The translations under genes and the position numbers were made by a program. DNA of 64,000 nt from Megalobrama amblycephala (lineage: Eukaryota; Chordata; Actinopteri; Cypriniformes; Xenocyprididae): positions 14,289,463 to 14,353,462 of the forward strand of contig NC_063057.1 of assembly GCF_018812025.1 (NCBI RefSeq), read 5' to 3'. The notes beneath the pieces are model-generated. The model saw only the letters and a list, made by a program, of their open reading frames with translations. It was not told the origin of the DNA and made no database searches. Numbering within the stretch: the stretch's first letter is position 1; every line of letters starts with the position of its first letter. Below, one piece after another: positions 34,251-46,986 of this stretch.

Positions 34251-36214
34251 GCATAATTACTTTTAAATTAGTTTAAATATATTTTATGTGGTGCCTCAAA
34301 TACTCTTTAAAGCAAACCTTTTAAGTGGATTAATTTGTATTTAAATGGACTTAATGTGTTTTGAGATGTCAATTGTATCTAAAATGGCTTAATTCTGCTT
34401 TAAAATGGATTAATTTGTATTTTTAAAAACAATTTAAAAACAAACAATAATGTTAATTATAAATACAAATATATAATATAAATTATAATACAAATTAAGC
34501 ACTTTTAGATATAAATTAAGTCTAAACACATCAAGCCCAAGCCCTTTAAATGTTAAATTATTTTAAATGAGGTTTTTTATTTAAATAATAATAATAATTT
34601 AAAACATAAATAATAAAAATACTTAAAAATGTAAATACAAATTAAGCCATTTTAAAGCATTTGACCCACCACATTAAAATATAAAATAAAATAAAATAAA
34701 ATAAAATAAAATAAAATAAAATAAAATACTGACAGTTATTGTAATGTATTTACAGTGAAGCCTATAAGAAGGAAACAATTAAACAACAAAATACTTTTCT
34801 GTGATAAACTCTCATGCCACAGATGCATATACTGACAGTTTAATGAAATGTTGTTTCATTAGATCATTAAGTTAACCCTAACTTAAAGAAATACAAAGAA
34901 GACTTATGTAGTCACACTGGTCCACTATAAATAATAAACATTACAAACAATAAATGAAATGTAAACCGAAGACAATATAGTGTACGTATGGTTTTCACTG
35001 CAAATTATAAGCTGTAAGCCAGTGTCTAGTTATGAAGTGACAAGTGATTAGAGCAATTGTGTATTTAACCTAGAATATCTCTTTAACGAATGTGCTTTCA
35101 CCTTAGAAAACATTATGTAGTAAAATGGTGCTGAGAAACAGGATGATTTTGCTCCACATCTCCTATTCTTTGAAGAGACAACTCATTATTGCCCAGTGTT
35201 ATTATTCATGCAGCACATGTACCTAGTAGACTTCAGCTAAATGAATGTGTGTTTTGACCACAACATGGCAGCTCTGATGTTATCGTTCCAGCTCTCTAAT
35301 GGCTGCGCCTAATGATGGGTGGCAGGCGGAAAACTTTATTCTTCTCCTTTTTGCTATCATCCGGATATCCATGTTTCATAAAGACTTAGATAGCAGGAGT
35401 GTGTGGCCTTTATGAAGCTATATATGGACAGAAAAATAATAAATATGTGTTGATGGCACTGATATAAAGGAAACTATGGAAGCTTGTTTCCACCACCACA
35501 GAAGAAAAAAAAAAGGTAACAGACTTCTGACTTTTTTCCTCAATTGTGACATTTTTTCTCAGAATTGTGAGATATGAATTACATTTGCAATTACATTTTT
35601 TATTTTTTATTCCATGGTGGAAATAAGCTTCCATAAAGGCAACTGATAATGGAACATGAGTTGGAAAAGTAAACTATAACAAACAAACTTGGACACTTGA
35701 ACAGATCCAATGTAAGGTTTGCCCTGAATAACACGACCTGACATTTTCATCATGTGAAGTGTGTAATAACTTTGTTACTGGAGCTGGTGAGCGAGATAGG
35801 AATGATGAAATGGCCTCACTATTTAAGCGCAGGGTACTCGATTGCACAGGAAATCATCTTCTGAAATTACATCCACAGACACGAACACACATCAATCAAA
35901 TCGGTTTCAGACAGTTTTGGGGTTCATGAGTACAGGACGACACAGGCAAGTGTTTAAATGCGGAGTTCAAGGGAACAACTGAGGTACACGGGGCAGTCGC
36001 TGATTTGTGGACCATGCTGAGTGTGAAGTCTCTAGAACAGAGATGTGATCTGTACAGAGCAGAGGTGACACAGGAAGTAGGTCTAATTTGATGTCATTAA
36101 CTAAAGAACACACAGACCAGTGACAACATGACAGTTCATGTCAACATGAAATCAAAATCTATAAAAAAAAATATATATAAATTTTAATATAATAATAATT
36201 ATATTTAATATTTT
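34251..36214. other. AT-rich non-coding sequence
   Basis: Includes an (AAAAT)n tract at about 34677-34728 and repeated 'gattaatttgtatttaaa' phrases at 34320-34440. 35810-36100 is less AT-rich with no coding frame. No gene seen. Confidence 0.45.
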
Positions 36215-36400
36215 TTTTTGAAAGGTCACCAAGGCTGCATTTATTTGATTAAAAATGCAGTACAAACAGTAATATTGTGAAATATTATTACAATTTAAAT
36301 TAACTTTTCTATTTTAACATATTTTAAAATAATTTATTCCTGTGATATCAAAGCTGAATGATTCTTACTGACCCAAACATTTGAACTCTACTGATTGTTT
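36215..36400. repeat. Deleted copy of the 'caaaagtttgg' family
   Basis: 'caccaaggctgcatttattt', then 'cagtaatattgtgaaatatt' and 'ttattcctgtgat', matches the 4029-4440 copy. It then jumps directly to 'gaatgattcttactgaccc', so the middle of the element is deleted. Confidence 0.75.
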
Positions 36401-37223
36401 TAGAGTACTTGGTCTGGCTCCATTCTAACCCACTTTTTACAATTTAATTAATTCCTGACGGATAAAATTAAAAGTTGTTTTCTGCTGAATATCACTCTCA
36501 AGTCAAATCATGGAGGTAAAATGAATTGCAAACAGCAATTCACCACCTTTAATAAGCAGAGTGAGGGGACACTACATATAGACCTACTTTATATTCAGTA
36601 CTAGCCTCAAGTGAATGCATCTACGTGTGCTTGCATGTATCCTGCCCAATAATACACATTCATATTAAACGAACCTTCACTTAAATATGACCATCAGCGT
36701 GTCCAACGCCTACGGTTACGATACGGCAGTGTCTCGGGTGGTGAAATCAAAGAGAGACGTCATGTGTGCATTCACACATTAGCTAGATAGGAGGCCCCAT
36801 ACAGATCACAGTTTCTCTACTAATAAGTCTTAGTAGAGGACATGAGCATATAGCAGGATGCAAGATGTATCAAATGGTGACAGCAAAAGGTGATTTATTT
36901 GGATAAATTAATGTTTTTAAAGGAAGATTGGTGCATCATGTTCTTTCTATATAAAATGGAAGTCTTTGGTGCATGTCAGGGGTGTAGTGGTACGCATTTT
37001 TGTACCGAACATTTTTTGGTAGAGGTTTGGAACATTTGGTTCAGTATGCATTTGTATAGAACGAAAACAGTGTCGTTTTAACCACCAAGTGCGGAACTTC
37101 TCTTTGTAAGGAAACTCAGTTTCCCCACTAGGATGGGACAATATCATTTATATAGTTATAGGCCTTACTTTGATATTTTGCGAACACATCTGAAAAAATA
37201 ACAAAGGACACGGAGTTGTCTTA
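36401..37223. other. Non-coding sequence, no gene seen
   Basis: 36970-37030 contains 'ggggtgtagtggtacgcatt' and 'ttgtaccgaac', which resembles a dispersed repeat. Nothing coding is supported. Confidence 0.4.
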
Positions 37224-37770
37224 GGCCCCATTTACACTTGTGTTACGTCGTTTTAAAATAAAAACGATCCTCGCCTACACTGGTGTTTCCACAATTTTTC
37301 AGAAACGATCTCTGTCTATACTACATGACCGAAAACGCATGTCACATGACCGTTCGTGCATACTGGGCTTGCGCATACAAGTGTAAACAGTTGCCTCTTG
37401 CAAATGTAGGCAGCTGCAGTATTAAAAAAAACAAAAAAAAAAAAACGCAGTTTAACCGCACAATGGCTGCTAAAAATGACAACAAAGTCAGCAAAGATTG
37501 CAGCTCAGTCTCCATGTTATTGTTTACACGGTCGTCAAGGATACGCAGAGCGAATGTGAGCAGCCACGCCATTGTTTTCAAGTGTCCGTTTTGGTCCGTT
37601 TATACTAAAACGCAACCCCGGCATTTTCAAACTAATACGGCGTCTGCAGCATTTTCGAAAGTCTCCGTTTTCGAGGTTCGAAAAACCCGGCGTAGTGTAA
37701 ATGACAGGCATAACTGAAGCAAAACTTATGCGTTTTAAAATGAGAACGCACTAGTGTAAACGGGGCCTTA
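37224..37770. mobile_element. hAT-like non-autonomous element
   Basis: Ends are 'aggccccatttacacttg' at 37224 and the near-complement 'tagtgtaaacggggcctt' up to about 37770. The GC-containing interior ('gttttaaaataaaaacg' on the left, 'cgttttaaaatgagaacg' on the right) extends the inverted repeat. About 547 bp and non-coding; the 144-codon frame inside has no transposase features. Confidence 0.78.
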
Positions 37771-37861
37771 AACATGAGACGTGCTTTATATTAAGCGTTT
37801 GAAACTAAACAGGCATTTAAAAGTAGAGCAAACCATGTAGCCTACTGTAGGTTTATCATTG

Positions 37862-39890
37862 TTTAAAGAGGTCATGACATGAGAAATCAAATTTTCCTTG
37901 CTCTTTAGGCATATAAGAGGTCTTTGTATCATTAATACTGTACATCCTGCAAGTTGCAAAACTTAAAACGTGGCATGTGACGTCACAGGGGCACAATCAT
38001 TTGCATACCATTGCTCTGGAGCAAGACAACAATGCATACTTTTACATCTATGCATCGTTGTTCCCACCCACTGATGTTCAGTCGATGAGCAGCGAGAAAA
38101 ATGTCAGAAAAATGGATTCAGTTTATTTTTAAAAAACATCCTAGTCACGTCAGTGCTGACTTGCATGTTTATTTTACTAACGACTTTTTTGAGAACAAGT
38201 CGCAATACGAATCAAGTTGCCGAAAAAACTTTTGCTCGAAGATCAGGAATCAACTGTTCTGGGGTGCATTTCCCGTACAACGACGTAACTCGCTGCTTCA
38301 CTAACATAGTATGCATCGTTGAGCAATTCAACTAGCTAGTCACGACTGTTTCCCGAAACCGTATTGTCGCAAACCTGTCGTTCAACCACAAGTGATGGAG
38401 TAATAACTTCTTTAAATGAATCCGTGAGATCGAATTAATGCTAGATTTTTTGCTATAAATTACGGACATGGCATTTGAGGACTGCTTCTCGCTTTTCTCC
38501 ATTATTTTGCTTTATTTCCAAATTCAATCATAGGCTCGTTCTTACGTACCAGAGCACTACACACATGCGCGCACTTCAAACACGGTACTTAAAATCTCTT
38601 GACAAACTAAAATATGTAAATGACATTTGTATGTATTTGAATTTTAAATAAAAGATATACATTGTACTTAATGTCAGCTTGCTTATTTTGATCAAGATAA
38701 CGATTTAACTCCACATGCCATAAAAAAACAAGAAACTATGCCTCTAACCACAGCTAGAGAGCTGTCATTCTAACTACACAAGTTTGCAATGCAGTTTGCG
38801 AATGTTCGTTTGAACGATAGTTTCGGGAAACACCAAATCGTTGAACTATGTTAGTAACAATGGATATTGCAACGTAAGTTGGCTAATGATGCTTTTGGGA
38901 AGCACCCCTGGAATTAGCAAGGACCCCGCAAACTGTAAGTAATGTATTTCATTTTTAAACCGGTAATGACAGTTAAATTCATAATGAATAATCCAAGTAT
39001 TCTTACTTCAAAGAATGCGTCGATCATGCAGTGCAAGTTCATCTGGACACTTGCCAAAACTCCCATTAGGCTACAATCAGTGATGCTCTTACACTACACA
39101 ATGAATCTCTTACTGTATTTACATCGTGTTTGCATTGTTAGTTATGGTGAAAGCATTTCGTGAGAGTGCAGAAATTGCGTTGCAATGACGAGATCACTGC
39201 ATTTACGCGATCAACAGACGGTCTGTCATCTGCTTAATGCTCATCACTGCAACCTTCCATGTGATAGATCTAAATATAATGCAGTAATCAACACTTTTCA
39301 CAATTCGTTAATCTCGACAGCTGTGTGGTAAATGTGGTTAAAAGTATTTGAAAGGATTCCACATGTAATACTTGTTTCAATTGCAAAGATGTCAGCCAAT
39401 CACAGCAGTGGGTGTTTACATTGAAGTCTCACAGCAGACACGCCCCTTCAAACAAATCATTCAAATCAGAGGATTAAAATCAGGATAGAAAATAGCCATT
39501 TCTAAATTCTAAGAATTATTTAATGTAAAAAACATATTAGCATTAAAAATGCACCTTAGGAAACATTATAAAATAGTATTTTCATTTCGCATAAAGGATT
39601 ATCCTGACAGCAAGTCTACATTTAACTTTGCAGACTTCATTGAAAGATTGCTGGTGTTGTCCTGAATCGGACCCCCGGCAGATTATGAGCTTCAATGAGG
39701 GGGTAATAATTTGCCACAACAATGGCACATATATGCGATTAATAATTCTATATTTCTAAAATATTTTGCTAACATATTTTGCATCCAAAAATGTAAGCAC
39801 TTCAAATCTCTTCTCCAAATTACAACAGCACCATAAATTGCAGTGCATGTTGCTGATGCATGCAGCATTTTGATTTCATGGTGACTTTAA
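37862..39890. mobile_element. Probable TIR repeat split by a nested element
   Basis: The left end 'taaagaggtcatgacatgag' and the right end, read in reverse complement as 'ttttaaagtcaccatgaaat', are similar. The left interior 'gtggcatgtgacgtcacagg' and the right interior 'tcagccaatcacagcagtgg' are phrases of a common cyprinid repeat. The element at 38260-38910 sits inside it. The outer boundaries are tentative. Confidence 0.45.
38260..38910. mobile_element. Non-autonomous TIR transposon, 0.65 kb
   Basis: The left arm 'tggggtgcatttcccgtaca' at 38260 and the right arm, in reverse complement 'caggggtgcttcccaaaagc' (to 38910), are inverted. They continue to match through 'ctaacatagt', 'cgttgagcaattcaac/cgttgaacta' and 'gtttcccgaaac', so the arms are about 110 bp. 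No coding capacity. The superfamily is not determined. Confidence 0.75.
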
Positions 39891-39953
39891 AATGTATACT
39901 GTGTTTAGAGAACTAGCATCATTACCACTACCATCTATCTATCTGTCAGTATA

Positions 39954-40100
39954 CACTCTGAAAACGCTGGGTTGTTTCAATTCAAATTTGGGTCAAAAAT
40001 TGACAAACCCAACCGTTGGGCTAAATTTTGAAACTAAAGGTTGGGTTTGTCCATGTTTTACCCAATTTTGGGTTGAAACAACCCAGCATTTTTTAGAGTG
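39954..40100. mobile_element. 147 bp MITE with TA flanks
   Basis: 'cactctgaaaacgctgggtt' and its complement, ending 'aacccagcattttttagagtg', form inverted ends with TA at 39952-39953 and 40101-40102. The interior repeats 'gggttgaaa' and 'caaaccca' motifs on both sides of the centre. It is a very common teleost miniature element. Confidence 0.85.
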
Positions 40101-40102
40101 TA

Positions 40103-40860
40103 GCTTTATTCCAGTGACAAACACTGGGTATTCTTAACAAACAAGAACAATAACAACAACACCTGCAGCAAAAACGATGACAAAGTCCTAGTTTTGTCAT
40201 TTGTCCTTTTTAGAAGTGCATGAGGACAGAAAGGTAGACTAGTGATTTTAAGGAAAAGATGAGTCATACTTTGAACTTCATTTAGTGTCACTAGGAAACA
40301 GAACGGATCCTAGGAAGTGTAAATGTTAGCGTAGGATCTTATATTCAGCAATGTAAACACTCCTCCACAAATGAACCATCATTTAAGAGCATGTCTAAGA
40401 GTATGTGCATGTGTTACTATGTGCGTTTGTTTGTGCAAGTGCCTTTGGGCTTACATGTATAATACTAAGTGTGCTTGAGAGTGTGACTCTATGTGTAACT
40501 AGAGCCACACTGGTGTATTAAAGAGACTGTTGGAGCCAACCTGTATTGAGCCAGAGCAGACATGAAATATTCACAACACCACATGCACGCGCACACACAA
40601 AGCTAAAACATGCCAAGGCAGATGGTGTGACATTCGAAGAGCACAATCCTGCAGCCTATCAATAGGATACAGAGAACATTTTGTTGAGAGGGGCGTGATG
40701 GGCAATAAACACTTTGCTCCCAGAGAGGGGCTGGGCTACAGCGCCACCTTGTGGTGCTTTGCCACGGCATATGTTTGGGCATGTGGTTACTGATTGTTGA
40801 CCTCTGATACACATGGACAGATGGACACAGCGCCAGACCAAAACAGAGCCTGGGGAGACG
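40103..40860. other. Non-coding sequence, no gene seen
   Basis: Mixed sequence with short GT/CA-rich parts. It leads up to a possible exon on the minus strand at 40875-40934. Confidence 0.35.
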
Positions 40861-40874
40861 AGATAGGTTTGTAC

Positions 40875-40934
40875 CTTGGCTTCAAAGGCATCAAATGGAT
40901 TTATATCATACAAGAGTGAGAATTTAAAACTCAT
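40875..40934 (-). CDS. Possible short coding exon with splice donor
   Basis: On the minus strand an ATG at 40934-40932 starts 20 codons (MSFKFSLLYDINPFDAFEAK). They end exactly at AAG followed by GTACAA, a good 5' splice donor (GT at 40874-40873). The reading includes an NPF tripeptide, a motif that binds EH domains in endocytic proteins. Upstream of the ATG all three frames meet stops within about 30 bases, so this would be a first coding exon. No partner exon was recognised and one short match is weak evidence. It could be chance. Confidence 0.18.
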
Positions 40935-40979
40935 CTAGTCAATCCTTGCCTTTACTGCTGCTGTCTGAGTCCAGCCGGG

Positions 40980-42262
40980 ATCAGAGAAAGAGAAGAGTAT
41001 TGATTTTACCTTCAGTTAACAAAATGGTTTTCCCAAGCTGACTTAATACAAGGTCTAGCGAGAAAAAGTAGGGACGGTCTTGGGTGCAAAGCAGAAAATC
41101 GAGGAGCCTGGCATGCCAAAACGCACACGAAATTGCCCGCTGTCATACACGGTTTGCCTCAGAGTGCCTTTCATTCATTTGATACATTGTTCACTCACTC
41201 ATCTTCACGTCTGAATTGGCCACGCTCTACAAACTCGGCAACAGAGCTCAGAGCAGACAAGCGTTACTCTAATTTGCAGGTACTTCTGAACAGATAAACC
41301 TTGAGGAAAAAAAAAAACGAAAAATAAATGTGCCTGCGAAAATTCTATAAACACCTTAAATTATTTTTACAGTAATAAATTTGAAAAAAAAAAAAGTATA
41401 GTAATAAATACATTAAAAAAAAATTAGTAATCAATTAATATGTAAATGATGTGCCCAATGATCTCCGCAAATTGAGCACTATAAAAATGTATGCCAAATA
41501 TATTAAAAAATATAAAAATTATATATTATATTATGTATTAATTCATAATGAATTTCTTTATTGAATTAATCTGTTAATTTTGCAGCCCTATTCAGTTAAT
41601 GTGTGCATGAAAATCTCACTCCATCAATAGGGGAAATATGCAGTTCCTGATCTTACTCAATTTTCCTCTAAATAATGTGCAAACTGAAGGCTAAACTTAA
41701 TTATGTGGAAAAAAAAAAAAAAAAAAAATTGCAGACAGCTTTCCACATTATCAAAACACAATCTTAAAGCAGTAGGAAAGTCAAAATTATCAATATAAAA
41801 CTAATATCAATATCAATTATCAAGGTAAAACTAAACCACACATTTATTGAAAAAGAAATTGTTGGTGGTGATTATCGATTTCACTGATTTAACTGTTAGG
41901 AGTTTTCCTGATAGTGTGCGTGTGAGTGTATTCGTGCCAGGCATCCTCCCGGGTGAGATCTACCCCACAGGACTGCTGCTGGCAGCAGAATTGGTTTAGT
42001 ACTTGTAGTTGGAGCTAACCTGAAGAGACACTGTGCTCTCTCTATGTGAGAAATGCAGTGGTAACCTTGGTCATCCATAGAGCCTTTCAAGCCAAAGTGA
42101 ATACTGCCTGCAGCCTTCAAATGTGCATGTTTGTGTCCTTTGAGCAATGTAGGAGATGTGGGGAATGTGAAAGCACAACAAGTTGCATGTCACTACAGAG
42201 CACAAGATGGCCTAACCGGTCTGGACCAGCCCCATGACTGGATTACGTCATCGTCCAGGGAG

Positions 42263-42300
<38 letters not shown>

Positions 42301-43925
42301 TCAGTGAGAAAATCCCATTTTGATTTGAAATGCTCTGTTGTATAATCCTTTGAGTCTGTGAGGAAAGGATGACAGAATGGAGGAATAGCGAATGAGAGGT
42401 AGAGAGTTTGCAATGTTAAATTTAAATGACTTTTCCAGTCATAATAGAAACCTGTTTTTTTAATAACATTTAACAATTTTTATACAATACAATTTTAGAC
42501 CTGAGCATATCTAGGACAAAAAAAAAAAATATACTAAAGTATCCACGATTTTCTCGATAATGTTAAGACTTTATTCATTTCTATAATTTTTTTATGAAGA
42601 ATTCATTGTCCAGAACAATCACACACACACACATCCATCCATCCATCCATCCATCCATCCATCCATCCATCCATCCATCCATCCATCCATCCATCCATCC
42701 AGCTGAGCATAAATAGAGAATTCATATTCACTATGAAATTTTCCATGTTTTTTTTTTCCATAATTAAAGAGATTAAAAAAAAAAAAGTGTCAAATTCCCT
42801 GATATTTCCATATTTCATTACTGTAGGAACCCTGGTGTAAGAATTTATATTGAATTTTATATTGGCTAAAGATCATAAAAGGTAATTAAAAAGCCGTTAT
42901 TGTTCATTATCTGGATTTCACAAACTTTTACCAACTTAACAGACTGACATAAGAAAAAAAAAATCACATTAATCATTGACTTTTGATAGTTATCAGTGTT
43001 TTTTATGTACATGTAAACACGTTCATTGATGAGATTTCTAATCAATAACTGCTTTGATCAAAACATGGATTTAGACACAGTCCCCTGGAAAGAAGTCGAG
43101 CGGGTCTGCTGTGGTCTCACTCTGATGTGCAGTCGGCAGGGGGCCAGGTAGGATTCTCATTAGAATAGCATTAGGGGGCAGAGTGCAGAGATAGCTTAAT
43201 GAGAGTGATATTACTACTCTATCCCACCTTCCCCCTCCCTTTCCCGCATATCTAACGTCTACTGTTCCATTTCCATCTCTCCAGATGAATCTGCATTTTC
43301 AGTCAGGCATTCCCTGGGTGACTTTAAATGAGGGTGCGAGGACTGTTAGCACTTCTCACCTTGGATGATCTTTCATGCTTTTACGCAACATACAGGATGA
43401 GACACGATCCACAATGAAGGGGCTCACGGCGTTACACATACTCAAATTTGAGTCAAGGGTGTGAAAGCACTCTCAAAGAGAAAAGGGTAACCACTTGACG
43501 CAAAGGAAAACAGAAGGATCAGAGGGATCAGATTAGATAGAAACAGCAATACACAGAAAAAATTTATGTGATGATTCAAAATTAGATATCAGTGATGTTT
43601 TTGAGGACTAACATAGGTCAAATAGTGCTGTTCAGGCAATTAGTAGGCTTACTCAGACAGCTAATACACACAAAAAAAGTGTTTGTTGTTCATATGCAGG
43701 TCAATGACATTAGTGTCATTTTTTTTAAAAATCTATTTTTAAACATATGCCAAGTCCTTACAAGTCATGTTGGTTTCATATGGTTTTGAAAAAATTATAC
43801 CCGTTTTAAATTGAAAAGCTTAAATTTATTTAAGGATTCTAAAAATGTCATGTGTTGTACCATCAAGTTAAAATGTAATAAATATTTTCCTTACACTCTA
43901 AGTACTTCTGAGTATACACTACCTT
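40980..43925. other. Non-coding region with microsatellites and possible conserved elements
   Basis: 41040-41290 and 43070-43345 are GC-balanced, apparently unique stretches that could be conserved non-coding elements. (GT)n lies at about 42265-42294. Poly(A) runs occur at 41385-41395 and 41711-41728. No coding region is supported. Confidence 0.4.
42632..42700. repeat. (ATCC)n tetranucleotide microsatellite
   Basis: About 17 perfect ATCC units directly after a short (CA)n tract. The Trp-Met-Asp-Gly frame on the minus strand is an artefact of it. Confidence 0.98.
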
Positions 43926-44277
43926 AGGGGCTGTTTACACAATGTTTTTAAATGAAAGCAGAAAAATTACGCATTTTGGCCACTCATTTTACACACCACC
44001 AAAAAACGCAAACTTTTGAAAATGGGTTTCTAAAGTGCATGTTTTTGAAAACAATATCCTTATTGTGTCTGAGTAAACTACAAACGTATACGTCTATAGG
44101 AGCATAGTGTTTTTTTTTTTTACAAATTGACGTCGCCAACTACTGGCCTGGCAGCATAATACAGTGTTTTTAGTCATTTTCGCGGATCCGTGTGAATGGA
44201 GATCGTTTTGACAACAAGAAAAATGCAAAGGAAAAACGTTTCCATTTTTAGTACATCGTTGTTGTGTAAACATAGCC
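43926..44277 (-). mobile_element. hAT-like non-autonomous element, copy 2
   Basis: 'aggggctgtttacaca' at 43926 and 'gttgtgtaaacatagcctt' ending about 44277 are the inverted ends. Read on the minus strand it aligns with the 20076 and 48331 copies: 'gtttacacaacaac', 'gatgtactaaaaatg', 'atgctgccaggccagtag', 'ttggcgacgtca'. It is the shortest of the three copies. Confidence 0.8.
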
Positions 44278-45801
44278 TTTTTCATTATTTTCAAATACAT
44301 TTTTAAATTCATTTTTATTTTATAACTAATAATAAACAAACAAACAAATAAATAAATCATAAATATTGTTTTCATAGAATCACAGCACATATTTTACCTG
44401 AACTAACCTAATCCTTATTTACAAGATACTAAGTAAGCAACTTTGTTAGCAACATTTTAAAGTAGTAAAAATAAAGCAATAAGCCACACAAAGGCCAAGG
44501 GGTGTTTTTATGTATTTTCAATGGAACCCATGGCTCAAAATTCTCCTCCAGGTTTTAGGACTATATAGAAGACAAAAACAAAATTAAAACATCTCTCAGG
44601 GTCCACCATGCGACAAGGATTCACAATGCATTAGTGCAATGGAAAGCGCCGGTGTGGAAATGTGAGACCCCAGTGGCTCTAGTCTAAGATTTTCCTGCAC
44701 GCAACAGGCGTATTGTATTTTTAGGGCAGATGGGACACCTGTTAGTTGAGGACATTAAGGGTAAAAGATGCCCCCTGGAGGCTGGAACGTGATGAAAAGG
44801 AAAACGCTCTTGAGAGAGGAGCAGAACAAGAGCGACAGAGACCTGCTTCAGAGTTATTCAGTGCATTGAGTGTCCTTGATGCCGTTCAATCGCCAGGCTA
44901 GTCATGAGAGTAAATGCGTAAATGTCCTCAGAGACATGCTGCTCTGCCGTCAGAGAGAGGTGGCTATTTCCAAATGCCAAAAATAACACATCCCTCAAGG
45001 TATGAATTGACACGGTTGATGTAAGAAAACATATCAATCCATTTCATTAACATACCAAGAGGTCCAGCACGAAAACTGAAGTCAAAATGAAAATAAGTCA
45101 TATATACATATATATTATATATATAATGGTGTAAAATGAATTTCTGGGATATTTCTGGGACACTAATTGACAGTAACACCTCAGATTCAATTGTATTCCA
45201 AAAAAAACAACAACAAAAAAAAAAACACCAAATGCTGCCAATCTAGTTAGTTAATTTCACTAGGCATGACCTTTACAAATAAAAAGAAGAATAGCAACAA
45301 AATTGGAGACATGAAAAGCAATTAAAATTCTTGTTCTTCATCCAATAGTTAAATATGTCCACTTGACTGCACTGACTACACACAGAGCCTGTTCGGATGA
45401 GAGCATGTGTTTGAATGCACCTGCCACAAATTTACATATTTCTCATTTTAATAATTAGAAAAGGCACTCATAGCAGAGATAATACAAAACTGACTGGCAG
45501 GAACTCACAGTCATTCATTACGAATAAAACATAGAACAAAATATAAGAATATATGACTTTAGGACCTCTGCGTCATGAGATAATAATAATAATAATAACA
45601 ATAATATTAATTATTAATATATACATATAATTAATATAATTAATATTACAGCACTTTACATAAATATGTCATATAAAATATATAATATTATGCTATATAA
45701 ATATTATGCTATATATAATATAATATAATATAATATATAGCTTACTATTATATATTTTATATTATATATTTTATGTAAATATGTATATGTATATGTATAT
45801 A
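44278..45801. other. Non-coding region, part possibly conserved
   Basis: 44585-44965 is less AT-rich and without repeat signatures, so it may be a conserved element. 45180-45800 is very AT-rich with ATA/TAT runs leading up to the Tc1/mariner insertion. No gene seen. Confidence 0.4.
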
Positions 45802-45803
45802 TA

Positions 45804-46984
45804 CACTATATTACCAAAAGTATTGGGACACCCCTCGAAATCATTGAATTCAGGTGTTTCAATCACTTCCGTGGCCACAGGTGTATTAAATCAAGCACCT
45901 AGGCATGCAGACTGCTTCTACAAACATTTGTGAAAGAATGGGTCACTCTCAGGAGCTCAGTGAATTCAAGCGTGGTACCGTGATAGGCTGCCACCTGTGC
46001 AATAAGTCCATTCGTGAAATTTCCTCACTACTAAATATTCCACGGTCAACTGTTAGTGGTATCATAACAAAGTGGAAGCAAGTGGGAACAACAGCAACTC
46101 AGCCGTGAAGTGGTAGGCCAAGTAAAATCAATAGCTACAGACCTCCAAACTTCATGTGGCCTTCGGATTAGCTCAAGAACAGTGTATAGAAGCTTCATGG
46201 AATGGGTTTCCATGGCCGAGCAGCTGCATCAAAGCCTTACATCACCAAGTGCAATGCAAAGCGTCAGATGCAGTGGTGTAAAGTACACCGCCACTGGACT
46301 CTAGAGCAGTGGAGATGTGTTCTCTGGAGTGACGAATCACGCTTCTCTGTCTGGCAATCTGATAGACGAGTCTGGGTTTGGCTGTTGCCAGGAGAACGGT
46401 ACTTGCCTGACTGCATTGTGCCAAGTGTAAAGTTTGGTGGAGGGGGATTATGGTGTGGGGTTGTTTTCCAGGTGTTGGGCTCGGCCCCTTAGTTCCAGTG
46501 AAAGGAACTCTTAATGCTTCAACATACCAAGACATTTTGGACAATTTCATGCTCCCAACTTTGTGGGAACAGTTTGGGGATGGCCCCTTCCTGTTCCAAC
46601 ATGACTGTGCACCAGTGCACAAAGCAAGGTCCATAAAGACATGGATGAGCGAGTTTGGTGTGGAGGAACTTGACTGGCCTGCACAGAGTCCTGACCTCAA
46701 CCCGATAGAACACCTTTGGGATGATTTAGAGCAGAGAGTGCGAGCCAGGCCTTCTCGTCCAACATCAGTGCCTGATCTCACAAATGCGCTTCTAGAAGAA
46801 TGGTCAAAAATTCCCATAAACACACTCCTAAACCTTGTGGAAAGCCTTCCCAGAAGAATTGAAGGTCTTACAGCTGCAAAGTGTGGGCCAACTCCATATT
46901 AAACCCTACAGATTAAGAATGGGATGTCATTAAAGTTCATTTGCATGTAAAGGCAGACATCCCAAAACTTTTGACAATATAGTG
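45804..46984 (+). mobile_element. Tc1/mariner element, about 1.18 kb
   Basis: The left end 'cactatattaccaaaagtat' and the right end, in reverse complement 'cactatattgtcaaaagttt', are inverted repeats, flanked by TA on both sides (45802-45803 and 46985-46986). The next bases 'tgggacacccc' and 'gggatgtc' continue the inverted match. One transposase relic lies inside on the plus strand. It is a different family from the other Tc1/mariner copies here, judging by both termini and protein. Confidence 0.92.
45938..46902 (+). pseudogene. Tc1/mariner transposase pseudogene
   Basis: The ATG at 45938 starts MGHSQELSEFKRGTVIGCHL with a first helix-turn-helix (SIREISSLLNIPRSTVSGII) and a stop at about 46106-46108. 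The second DNA-binding unit is shortened by deletion around 46110-46190. The catalytic domain is well kept: VLWSDESRFSVW (first Asp), [19 protein letters not shown], a frameshift near 46450, then [14 protein letters not shown] (second Asp) and [11 protein letters not shown] (Glu). It ends with [18 protein letters not shown] at 46902. All three catalytic residues survive, but a stop codon, a deletion and a frameshift make it non-functional. Confidence 0.9.
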
Positions 46985-46986
46985 TA

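Noticed and set aside
42632..42700. CRISPR-like regularly spaced repeats
   Set aside because: These are plain tetranucleotide microsatellites in a eukaryotic genome; there are no spacers.
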